This document shows, in pieces, positions 1 to 4,727 of a stretch of DNA of 17,283 bases (positions within the stretch are counted from its first letter, which is position 1; the number at the start of each line of letters is the position of its first letter). The notes beneath the pieces were generated by a model, which was not told the DNA's origin, searched no databases, and saw nothing but the letters and a program-made list of their open reading frames with translations. The DNA comes from Undivivens sp041654215 (lineage in GTDB: Bacteria > Omnitrophota > Gorgyraeia > Gygaellales > Profunditerraquicolaceae), in contig JBAZDY010000027.1 in assembly GCA_041654215.1 (NCBI GenBank), forward strand, positions 1-17,283. The letters run 5' to 3'. Position numbers and translations under genes: made by a program.

Positions 1-40
1 CTCAGGGTAAGCTGCTTGAGCTTTGGATTATGTAATGCTG

Positions 41-115
41 ATTTTCGATTGCTCTGTGCGCTGTCTAAAAAACTTATCAAGCAGCGCAAACTTTTTGGTT
101 CTGAAAATCGAAAAT
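41..115. repeat. 75-bp palindromic element, copy 1 (MITE/REP-like)
   Basis: The element is bounded by inverted ends ATTTTCGA (41-48) and TCGAAAAT (108-115). A central hairpin has arms TGCGCTG (57-63) and CAGCGCA (82-88). The right flank reads AAACTTTTTGGTTCTGAAAATCG. It encodes nothing recognisable and is too short to carry a transposase, so mobilisation by a protein supplied elsewhere is only an inference. Confidence 0.75.
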
Positions 116-179
116 AGAAATTTGACCCCTTCGACAAGCTCAGGGCAAGCTGCATTGAGCTTTGGATTATGTAATGCTG

Positions 180-254
180 ATTTTCGATTGCTCTGTGCGC
201 TGTCTAAAAAACTTATCAAGCAGCGCAAACTTTTTGGTTCTGAAAATCGAAAAT
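180..254. repeat. 75-bp palindromic element, copy 2
   Basis: This is the same element as at 41-115, including the inverted ends and the central hairpin (arms 196-202 and 221-227). It is the core of the second ~139-bp tandem unit. Confidence 0.75.
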
Positions 255-293
255 AGAAATTTGACCGCAATCGAAATGCTTCTTGTCTCTACT

Positions 294-314
294 TTCGATT
301 CTCGATTTTCGATT
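294..314. repeat. Three 7-bp tandem units, (T/C)TCGATT
   Basis: Three consecutive heptamers TTCGATT, CTCGATT, TTCGATT lead into the hairpin element at 320-353. The same run recurs in reverse complement near 8137-8160 and 8327-8350, so it belongs to the dispersed repeat and is not a local slippage event. Confidence 0.7.
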
Positions 315-319
315 GCTCT

Positions 320-353
320 GTGCGTTGTCCATAAAATTTACTGGACAACGCAC
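320..353. repeat. Perfect 12-bp stem hairpin in repeat element
   Basis: Arms GTGCGTTGTCCA (320-331) and TGGACAACGCAC (342-353) pair perfectly around a 10-nt loop. The left flank, TTTCGATTGCTCTG, is shared with the 41-115 element, but the stem sequence differs while staying fully paired. The right flank joins the CCTCCCC-type repeat, so the elements look modular. Confidence 0.85.
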
Positions 354-367
354 CCACCCCTCCTTCA

Positions 368-388
368 TCCTCCCCATCAAGGGGAGGA
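368..388. repeat. CCTCCCC/GGGGAGG hairpin
   Basis: An 8-bp stem (TCCTCCCC and GGGGAGGA) encloses the 5-nt loop ATCAA. Related hairpins lie at 535-551, 580-600 and 8064-8084. There is no T-run on either side, so this is a repeat hairpin and not a clear terminator. Confidence 0.8.
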
Positions 389-512
389 AAAATGGGTATT
401 ATCCATTCGGAGGAAAGATTGGAGGTATCCGTTGGGGAGGAAAAGATAAGGAGTTTTCTATTGGGAAGAAAGATTAGAGGCGGTCATCGGAGATGGAAGA
501 TGAGAGTATATT
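383..512. repeat. Degenerate 26-27-bp tandem array, about five units
   Basis: Units begin with GGAGGAAA or a close variant at 383, 409, 436, 464 and 489 (spacings 26, 27, 28 and 25). The rough consensus is GGAGGAAAGATTRGAGG followed by a variable stretch ending near CATT. There is no conserved-repeat and unique-spacer alternation, so it is not CRISPR. Spacings are not multiples of three, so it is not coding. Three related units in the opposite orientation lie at 8009-8083. Confidence 0.7.
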
Positions 513-534
513 ATCCTTCATCGTGCTGTTTTCC

Positions 535-551
535 CTCCCCCTTGTGGGGAG
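535..551. repeat. CTCCCC/GGGGAG hairpin
   Basis: A 6-bp perfect stem (535-540 with 546-551) encloses a 5-nt loop. It is a third member of the short hairpin family in this gene-free block. The remaining DNA to the cobO start holds no recognisable gene. Confidence 0.65.
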
Positions 552-579
552 TAATAAGGACGATGATACCCTTTCTGTA

Positions 580-600
580 TCTTCCCCATCAAGGGGAAGA
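580..600. repeat. CTTCCCC/GGGGAAG hairpin
   Basis: An 8-bp stem (TCTTCCCC and GGGGAAGA) encloses the same ATCAA loop as the hairpin at 368-388. Relative to that copy, a C-G pair has become T-A on both sides: a compensatory change at one stem position with the loop retained. Confidence 0.75.
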
Positions 601-661
601 AAGATATGAATAATCTATTGGTTCGGGAGGGGGGATTGATCACCATCCCGGGAGAATATTC

Positions 662-1165
662 ATGATCCATATCTATACCGGAAACGGCAAGGGGAAGACT
701 ACCGCGGCGCTCGGGTTGTGCCTGCGCGCCGCAGGAGCCGGGAAGACCGTTTTCTTCTGCCAGTTCCTGAAAGGGCGAGGCACCGGTGAGGCCGCTTTTT
801 TAAGAAAAACGGCAGGTGTTTGCGTAGAGCAATTCGGCCGCTCCCGTTTCATAACCGGCAAACCTTCAGCCGGTGATATAAGGTCGGCGGAAAGAGGCCT
901 GCGTAGAGCCGAGGAAGCCGTTTTGGGCGGCAAATTCGCTATGGTCATCCTTGATGAGGTCCACCAGGCGCTTGAGCTGGGGCTGTTGGATGTCGAGGAG
1001 TTGTTATCGATACTGCGCCGGGCGCCGAAGGACGTCGAGATAGTTTTGACCGGGCGCAATGCGCCCGCGGCATTGATAAAGGAAGCCGATCTGGTAAGCG
1101 AGGTGCGAGAGGTCAAGCATTACTTTCGCAAGGGCGTCAAAGCCAGAAAAGGGATAGAGTATTGA
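662..1165 (+). CDS. cobO: Cob(I)alamin adenosyltransferase, BtuR/CobO/CobP family
   Basis: This 167-aa cytoplasmic enzyme is predicted to transfer the adenosyl group of ATP to reduced corrinoid, making the coenzyme form of vitamin B12. A P-loop, GNGKGKTT (residues 8-15), lies at the very N-terminus, as usual in this family. A Walker-B-like stretch VILDEVHQAL follows near residue 100, then VEIVLTGR and the C-terminal motif KHYFRKGVKARKGIEY. The length is close to the family norm. The ATG is preceded by GGGAG at 650-654. It is the first gene after the repeat block and lies 29 bases before the TonB-like gene. No other cobalamin synthesis gene is in view, so salvage or final activation is more likely than a full local pathway. 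The related EutT and PduO adenosyltransferases have different folds and lack this N-terminal P-loop arrangement. Confidence 0.9.
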   Translation: MIHIYTGNGKGKTTAALGLCLRAAGAGKTVFFCQFLKGRGTGEAAFLRKTAGVCVEQFGRSRFITGKPSAGDIRSAERGLRRAEEAVLGGKFAMVILDEVHQALELGLLDVEELLSILRRAPKDVEIVLTGRNAPAALIKEADLVSEVREVKHYFRKGVKARKGIEY

Positions 1166-1194
1166 GCCGGTTCATACGGCAGAGGTAACGTAAT

Positions 1195-1878
1195 ATGAGT
1201 GTCGAGAACAAAATATTCCTGGCGTGCCTTTCCATTTCTTCCTTGCTGCATATTTCCGTCATAGGATTTCCTGCCGCGCTGTTCAATAATACCGCGCCGG
1301 CCCGTCAGCCGGTGGAAATAGTCTATATGAAAAAGCCGCCCCCGTCCGCCTTTATTCCTGAGAAAAAAGAGAAGAAGAGCAGTCCCGCAAGAGAAACATC
1401 CGCCGTTAATCGGGCGGTTCTCGACACCGGTTCGCTCCTGGATAAAAAAATGTCCGTGCCCGCATACCTGGAACGCCTGCGCAATGCCGATAGGCCTTTG
1501 CGGCCGAATATGTTCAAGCCGCAGGCAATTTCAGCCAAGAAAAAGGTTACTCTGCCCCCGGCAGTTCTTCCTCCGGAGGGGATAGGTAATCCTACTTACC
1601 AGGGTTATTATGCCGGAGTGCGGGAGAAAATACGCAGGGCCGCTTACGAAAATTACAGGCAAGCCGCGCAGGGGGGGGTATTCGTTTCCTTCATAGTTTC
1701 CCGTAACGGCTCGTTGAGGGCGGTAAAAGTCCTGGATGAGCGGTCCAGCGGCAGCAATTATCTGCGGGAAACCGCTTCCCGCAGCGTGGTCAATGCCGCT
1801 CCCTTCGCCCGTTTTCCCAAGGAACTGGATTATGACGAGCTGACGTTCAATGTGATGATCTCTTTCGAAATAGAATAA
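1195..1878 (+). CDS. TonB C-terminal-domain protein (energy-transducer-like)
   Basis: The protein has 227 aa. An uncleaved N-terminal membrane segment (about residues 7-30) is followed by a proline/lysine-rich linker (about 40-65) that suits a periplasm-spanning region. A C-terminal domain (about residues 140-227) has the TonB_C pattern: GYYAGVREKIRRAAYENYR, then GGVFVSFIVSRNGSLRAVKVLD, SSGSNYLRETA and VNAAPFARFP. TonB proteins pass proton-motive-force energy to outer-membrane receptors. No ExbB, ExbD or receptor gene is in view, so this role is inferred from family only. The start has AGAGG about 10 bases upstream. It probably shares a transcript with cobO, and the pairing could fit corrinoid uptake. 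TonB_C domains also occur in gliding and other envelope proteins, so the partner is open. Confidence 0.75.
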   Translation: MSVENKIFLACLSISSLLHISVIGFPAALFNNTAPARQPVEIVYMKKPPPSAFIPEKKEKKSSPARETSAVNRAVLDTGSLLDKKMSVPAYLERLRNADRPLRPNMFKPQAISAKKKVTLPPAVLPPEGIGNPTYQGYYAGVREKIRRAAYENYRQAAQGGVFVSFIVSRNGSLRAVKVLDERSSGSNYLRETASRSVVNAAPFARFPKELDYDELTFNVMISFEIE

Positions 1879-1882
1879 GCGG

Positions 1883-1911
1883 TTGAAAATCATATCGAAT
1901 TGTGGTATAAT
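1883..1911 (+). promoter_or_regulatory. Extended -10 sigma-70-type promoter
   Basis: TTGAAA (1883-1888) and TATAAT (1906-1911) are separated by exactly 17 bases, with an upstream TG (1903-1904) giving TGGTATAAT, an extended -10. Transcription should begin near 1917-1918, at the first base of the structured segment at 1917-2001. This is one of the best promoter matches in the window. Confidence 0.75.
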
Positions 1912-1913
1912 TA

Positions 1914-2028
1914 CTTATGCAAAAAACCTTGCATTTTTCCTATTCTCCGCCTTCAATAAAGGCGCGGCCTTAGAGCGCCGCAGGGAGAATAGGTTTTTTT
2001 TAAGCAGAATACGCAAGGCTTGCATAAG
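1914..2028. repeat. Outer inverted repeat enclosing the structured RNA
   Basis: CTTATGCAA (1914-1922) is the perfect reverse complement of TTGCATAAG (2020-2028). Just inside, CCTTGC (1927-1932) pairs with GCAAGG (2013-2018). The terminator-like core is therefore nested in a larger palindrome. This gives an alternative to the local ATGCAA/TTGCAT hairpin, or marks the ends of a small palindromic insertion. Confidence 0.6.
1917..2001 (+). ncRNA. Candidate structured small RNA or attenuator with intrinsic terminator
   Basis: Starting at the predicted transcription start, the sequence folds as: hairpin ATGCAA/TTGCAT (1917-1922 with 1929-1934); four T's; a closing stem CCTATTCTCC/GGAGAATAGG (1939-1948 with 1984-1993) that encloses two adjacent hairpins, GCCTT/AAGGC (1949-1963) and GCGGC/GCCGC (1964-1981); then eight T's (1994-2001). 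That is a three-way junction followed by a U-tail, as in an intrinsic terminator. Promoter, structure and terminator together make a self-contained ~85-nt transcription unit. Alternatively it is a leader attenuator for the downstream pilin. I recognise no known RNA family. A chance 18-codon ORF starts at 1917 but has no ribosome binding site. Confidence 0.6.
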
Positions 2029-2234
2029 CGCTTTCCGGGACCGGAGAATAGCCGAAATTGAAATACCGGTTCATTTCCGGGAAGTATGAAAGGAGGTGGT
2101 GGCCAGTTTCGATGGTAACGTTCTTCCTCGACCGAAGGATCTCCGGGGAGAACGGCGGCGGCAGGGTCATTCATAGTTCTAAAAATTACTTCTTGCCGCC
2201 GGAGAACCGTAATCATTGAGAGGAGGCTTTTGAA
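2002..2234 (+). promoter_or_regulatory. Leader region of the major pilin gene
   Basis: No gene is recognised here. CGGCGGCA (about 2155-2162) can pair with TGCCGCCG about 30 bases further on (2194-2201), making an 8-bp stem with a large AT-rich loop. AAGGAGG at 2090-2096 precedes a 35-codon ORF (2112-2219) by 15 bases, too far for a convincing start. A clear ribosome binding site, AGGAGG at 2221-2226, serves the pilin ATG at 2235. I found no convincing pilin-specific promoter, so transcription may come from the 1883-1911 promoter through the terminator-like element, or from a sigma factor whose sites I cannot recognise. Confidence 0.4.
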
Positions 2235-2630
2235 ATGAAGAAAAGAGGTTTTACTCTTGTCGAAATTATGATAGTAGTAGCTATTATAGCGTTGCTCGCG
2301 GCGATCGCCATCCCTAATCTTCTCCGCGCGCGAATAACCGCCAATGAATCGGCGGCTCAAGCAACGTTAAGGACAATCTCGACGGCGCTGGAGACTTACG
2401 CCGCCGCCAATAACGGTTCTTATCCCGAAGCCGAAGGGACGCTTACCAGTCCCACGCCGCCGTATCTGAATAGGGCATACAGCGGACAGACGGTCCAGGG
2501 ATATACCTATACTTACAGTACTTTGACAACCACCGCCTATTGCGTGCAGGCCGCCCCGAGTTCCTCGGCGTCCGGCACCAAGACGTTCCACGTAACCCAG
2601 GGCGGAGTCCTGGCTGACGGAGCCTGTTAG
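2235..2630 (+). CDS. Type IV major pilin (prepilin with class III signal)
   Basis: This 131-aa prepilin has a very short leader, MKKRG, cleaved before FTLVEIMIVVAIIALL. Phe+1, Glu+5 and Pro+22 are all present, as expected of an assembled pilin. The hydrophobic helix continues into the amphipathic ATLRTISTALETYAAANN, followed by a small, Thr/Ser/Tyr-rich globular part with two cysteines (TAYC and the C-terminal GAC) that could form the pilin disulfide loop. It is a short GspG/PilA-like form. A strong ribosome binding site lies upstream and a strong terminator downstream, so it is probably expressed on its own at a high level. This supports the major-subunit call over a minor pilin. Type II pseudopilin GspG is the main alternative, but the PilM-Q context favours a pilus. 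Confidence 0.85.
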   Translation: MKKRGFTLVEIMIVVAIIALLAAIAIPNLLRARITANESAAQATLRTISTALETYAAANNGSYPEAEGTLTSPTPPYLNRAYSGQTVQGYTYTYSTLTTTAYCVQAAPSSSASGTKTFHVTQGGVLADGAC

Positions 2631-2660
2631 TAACGTTATTCGCGAAGTGCCGTTTGTCGC

Positions 2661-2698
2661 AAGCGGCGCCCCTAAAACCGGGGCGCCGCTTCTTTTTT
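2661..2698 (+). terminator. Strong intrinsic terminator after the major pilin
   Basis: A perfect 12-bp GC-rich stem, AAGCGGCGCCCC (2661-2672) with GGGGCGCCGCTT (2680-2691), has a 7-nt loop and is followed by C and six T's (2693-2698). It separates the major pilin transcript from the minor-pilin operon. Confidence 0.93.
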
Positions 2699-2701
2699 AT
2701 C

Positions 2702-2729
2702 TTGCGGAATGGATTATTTATGCTAAAAT
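2702..2729 (+). promoter_or_regulatory. Promoter of the minor-pilin/pilM operon
   Basis: TTGCGG (2702-2707) and TAAAAT (2724-2729) are 16 bases apart, with TG at 2721-2722 forming an extended -10. It lies directly after the terminator at 2661-2698 and about 40 bases before the next start codon. Confidence 0.6.
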
Positions 2730-2768
2730 TTTTGTAACCATCGTTTACACATATGCAAGGAAAGGTAT

Positions 2769-3191
2769 ATGCAGAGAGCAACCGAAAAGGGAAGGAGTTT
2801 CCTGGTACTGGTCATATCCGTAGGATTGCTCAGTTTGCTCTTGAGCGTCCTGGGAGAGAAGATAATAGGTGTGGTCGTCACCCGTAACAACGCGGCGGCG
2901 GCGGCCACTCTTAAAACCATCGCCACCGGCCTGGAGAATTACGGCAAGGAACATGAAGGGCAGTACCCGGATGATTTTTCTCTGCTTACCAAAGCGGCCC
3001 CTCCGTATATAGACCGGAATTATCTTCTGGAGTCGCCGCAGAGCGGGTTTAATTATTTTTGTTCCAGGCTCGATAAAACGGGTTATAACTGTTCCGCCAT
3101 TCCCATTAGATGCGGCATAACCGGGTCCAAGAACTTCGCCGTGGCCACGGGCAACCTTTTTGTTTCGGAGGACTGCGATAAAAATGAATAG
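2769..3191 (+). CDS. Atypical pilin-like protein lacking the prepilin peptidase motif
   Basis: The 140-aa protein resembles the neighbouring major pilin in its middle (AAAAATLKTIATGLENYGKEHEGQYPDD versus the pilin's QATLRTISTALETYAAANNGSYPE) and near the C-terminus (GSKNFAVATGNLF). Its start is different: MQRATEKGRSFLVLVISVGLL has no Gly-Phe-Thr-Leu-x-Glu site, no Glu+5 and no Pro+22. It keeps a hydrophobic segment (about residues 10-28) and has four cysteines in its C-terminal half. The ATG follows GGAAAGG. It is the first gene of the operon and overlaps the next by 8 bases. It may stay in the inner membrane as an uncleaved protein, perhaps as an assembly factor, or be a diverged paralogue. 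No sequencing-type frameshift that would restore a canonical leader is apparent. Confidence 0.7.
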   Translation: MQRATEKGRSFLVLVISVGLLSLLLSVLGEKIIGVVVTRNNAAAAATLKTIATGLENYGKEHEGQYPDDFSLLTKAAPPYIDRNYLLESPQSGFNYFCSRLDKTGYNCSAIPIRCGITGSKNFAVATGNLFVSEDCDKNE

Positions 3192-3621
3192 ACGCCGAGG
3201 GTTTACTCTTATGGAAATAATGGTAGTTACGAGTATCGTTATAATTTTGATTTCCTTTGCCGTCCCGAATATCCTGCGTTCCCGCGTAATAGGTATGGAG
3301 ACTTCCGCTCTCGGCAATCTGAGGGCGTTGAATAACGCCTGCCAGTTGTACCTGCTCAACATGAAAAACTACCCCGAGTCCCTCGCCGATATGTCTCAGC
3401 CCAAAGTCGATCCTCCTTATATCGATCCCGAGCTGGTCAGCGGGACAAAACAGGGTTATTCTTTCGTTTACCGGCTGGCGGCTTCGGATCATTTTACCGT
3501 GAACGCCAATCCTACTGGTTTCGGGTTGCTGCAGGGAAGGTTTTTCTTCATGGATGAATCCGGTCTGGTTCGCGCCAGGAAGGGAGGCTCCGCAGGTGCC
3601 GATGACCCGGTCCTGTTCTGA
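3184..3621 (+). CDS. Type IV pilin-like protein (minor pilin)
   Basis: This 145-aa prepilin has leader MNRRRG, then FTLMEIMVVTSIVIILISFAVPNIL, with Phe+1, Glu+5 and a helix proline. The following LGNLRALNNACQLYLLNMKNYPESL resembles the amphipathic helix of pilin 1. The globular part contains PPYIDPELVSGTKQGYSFVY, a motif also seen in shorter form in its neighbours, so the three genes look like paralogues. An in-frame ATG at 3160 would add eight residues before the leader. I prefer 3184 because it gives the usual short basic leader and has GGAGG (3167-3171) upstream. It overlaps the previous gene by 8 bases, which suggests translational coupling. Confidence 0.8.
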   Translation: MNRRRGFTLMEIMVVTSIVIILISFAVPNILRSRVIGMETSALGNLRALNNACQLYLLNMKNYPESLADMSQPKVDPPYIDPELVSGTKQGYSFVYRLAASDHFTVNANPTGFGLLQGRFFFMDESGLVRARKGGSAGADDPVLF

Positions 3622-4078
3622 GGACGGTTTCAGTCTTATAGAAGTCCTTGTCGCTTCGGCGGTGCTTGTTTTTGCCTTCGCCGGTATGCTGGCTATGTAT
3701 GTTTCCCTGTTCGCCTTGTCCGATATCTCAGAAAAATATTTGATGGCCAATAACTCTCTCCAGACGGAAATGGAGAAGCTCCGTTTGATGAATTTCTCGG
3801 ATATCCCCTCGTTGAACGGCACTACCTTCAGTATAGAAGGTATGCCGGCGCAAGACGCGATCGGGCGGATTGAAGTCGGCGATTACTCCCTGCGAACCAA
3901 TCCGAAGGAAACTCTCAGGCGCGTGCGTCTGATAGTCTGTTTCAGGCATAAGGGACAGATCGTCATAGGAGAAGACAAAAATCTTAACGGCAGGCTTGAT
4001 TCGGGGGAGGATGTTTCCCCTCATAACGGCAGGCTTGATTCGCCGGTCGAGGCGGTCTCTTTTATTTCCAGCTTATGA
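3596..4078 (+). CDS. Minor pilin, PilV/GspI-like, with EF-hand-like calcium loop
   Basis: This 160-aa prepilin reads GFSLIEVLVASAVLVFAFAGMLAMY after a short leader (Phe+1, Glu+5), followed by the NNSLQTEMEKLRLM helix typical of PilV-type minor pilins. The GTG start at 3596 lies 8 bases after AGGGAGG (3581-3587). An ATG six bases later is the alternative; a more upstream ATG at 3554 would put the leader too far inside. Near the C-terminus DKNLNGRLDSGE (D127, N129, N131, G132, D135, E138) matches a 12-residue EF-hand-type calcium loop. NGRLDS then repeats 13 residues later from an in-frame duplication. The gene overlaps the upstream pilin by 26 bases and the downstream one by 4. Confidence 0.75.
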   Translation: MPMTRSCSEDGFSLIEVLVASAVLVFAFAGMLAMYVSLFALSDISEKYLMANNSLQTEMEKLRLMNFSDIPSLNGTTFSIEGMPAQDAIGRIEVGDYSLRTNPKETLRRVRLIVCFRHKGQIVIGEDKNLNGRLDSGEDVSPHNGRLDSPVEAVSFISSL

Positions 4079-4680
4079 AGATCGGAAGGGGATACGGTTT
4101 AACGGAGTTGATAGTAGCGGCTGCGATAATCTGCGCGGTCCTGGCCGTGGCTTTCGCCGGCCTGCTTGGTTCCAACCGGAGCTGGCGCACGGGAAGGAAC
4201 AAGCTGGTCTGCCGCCAGGAAGCGCGAAAGATCATAGATAACCTGGCGAGAACCCTCCGCGGTTCCAGTCCGGCGTGGTCGCTGGGCGCAAGTACGTATG
4301 GGATATCGGTGAGCGAGTCCGGAAGCCGGATAGACTTTTACGTGCCGCAGATGGAGAATGGAGAGATATCCTCCCTGACCAAAGTGACCTACAAACTGGA
4401 CGGAGAACATCCTCACCGTTTACTGGTCAAGCGCGGTGTCGAGGCGGCCGCCGTCGTCTCCGATTCGGTGGAAAGCATAAATTTCGGCGGCGGGTGCAGC
4501 GGCTGCTCTTCTTACACCTGCGGCACAGTCGCTCAGAATTGTCCTTCCGTCAAGATCGCTCTGACCGTGGCGGACAGCGGAGAGGAATTTTCTATTTCCA
4601 CACAGATAGCGGTCAGGAATTACGAGCAGTCGTTATCCTCCGAAGTGGTGGTTGAGGAGCCGGAAGCCGGAGAGTTTTGA
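4075..4680 (+). CDS. Minor pilin, PilW/GspJ-like
   Basis: The protein has 201 aa. The leader MKIGRG is followed by YGLTELIVAAAIICAVLAVAFAGLL, in which Tyr replaces the usual Phe+1 and Glu+5 is kept. After the helix, the beta-rich part contains EARKIIDNLARTLRGSSPAWSL and YGISVSESGSRIDFYVP, a layout I associate with PilW/GspJ-type minor pilins. Four cysteines cluster in CSGCSSYTC and the nearby NC and may form disulfides in the periplasm. The ATG overlaps the preceding stop as ATGA (4075-4078), indicating coupled translation. Its position after the PilV-like and before the PilX-like gene matches minor-pilin operons of type IV pili, where these proteins prime fibre assembly. Confidence 0.75.
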   Translation: MKIGRGYGLTELIVAAAIICAVLAVAFAGLLGSNRSWRTGRNKLVCRQEARKIIDNLARTLRGSSPAWSLGASTYGISVSESGSRIDFYVPQMENGEISSLTKVTYKLDGEHPHRLLVKRGVEAAAVVSDSVESINFGGGCSGCSSYTCGTVAQNCPSVKIALTVADSGEEFSISTQIAVRNYEQSLSSEVVVEEPEAGEF

Positions 4681-4727
4681 CGGATGGAGCATGGACTGCA
4701 GTCCCTGAAAACACAAGGAGACGCGCG

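Larger units (their letters stand above)
1..266. repeat. Two tandem copies of a ~139-bp intergenic repeat unit
   Basis: Copy 1 (1-127) and copy 2 (139-266) are nearly identical by eye; the visible differences are in the first ~20 bases, including a one-base indel. The junction at about 128-145 carries the CCTTCGACAAGCTCAGGG motif, a short dispersed repeat that I recall from many bacterial genomes, where it yields spurious PELVEG or STSSGQA peptides in predicted ORFs. Copy 1 begins inside this motif at the window edge, so the array probably extends upstream. Both strands contain short ORFs here, but they merely translate the repeat and match no protein I recognise. Confidence 0.9.
245..443. 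repeat. Left arm of a long inverted repeat (partner 8009-8207)
   Basis: Positions 245-365 are the reverse complement of 8087-8207, with about four mismatches in 121 bases by eye. Beyond that, the similarity continues more loosely through the CCTCCCC hairpin at 368-388 and into the 26-27-bp repeat array. The two arms face each other across about 7.6 kb holding the cobO, tonB-like, pilin and pilM genes. Confidence 0.85.

Noticed and set aside
23..449. Overlapping 77-95-aa ORFs in the left repeat block, on both strands
   Set aside because: They translate the tandem repeat itself (same MDYVMLIF start twice, PSTSSGQA or PELVEG junctions), have no ribosome binding site, and match no family.
383..512. 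CRISPR-like array
   Set aside because: Units are degenerate along their whole length with 25-28-base spacing; there is no conserved repeat alternating with unique spacers and no cas gene.
1917..1973. 18-codon ORF starting at the predicted transcription start
   Set aside because: It would be leaderless, has no recognisable attenuator-type codon run, and lies within strong RNA stems; a structured RNA explains it better.
2112..2219. 35-codon ORF in the pilin leader
   Set aside because: The upstream AAGGAGG is 15 bases away, the peptide resembles nothing, and it includes one arm of a stem-loop; noted in the leader entry only.
2002..2234. c-di-GMP (GEMM) riboswitch ahead of the pilin
   Set aside because: The position is tempting, but the conserved GEMM motifs were not found on reading the leader.
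3554..3601. Upstream ATG start for the PilV-like gene
   Set aside because: It would put more than 20 residues before the prepilin site; GTG 3596 has a well-spaced AGGGAGG.
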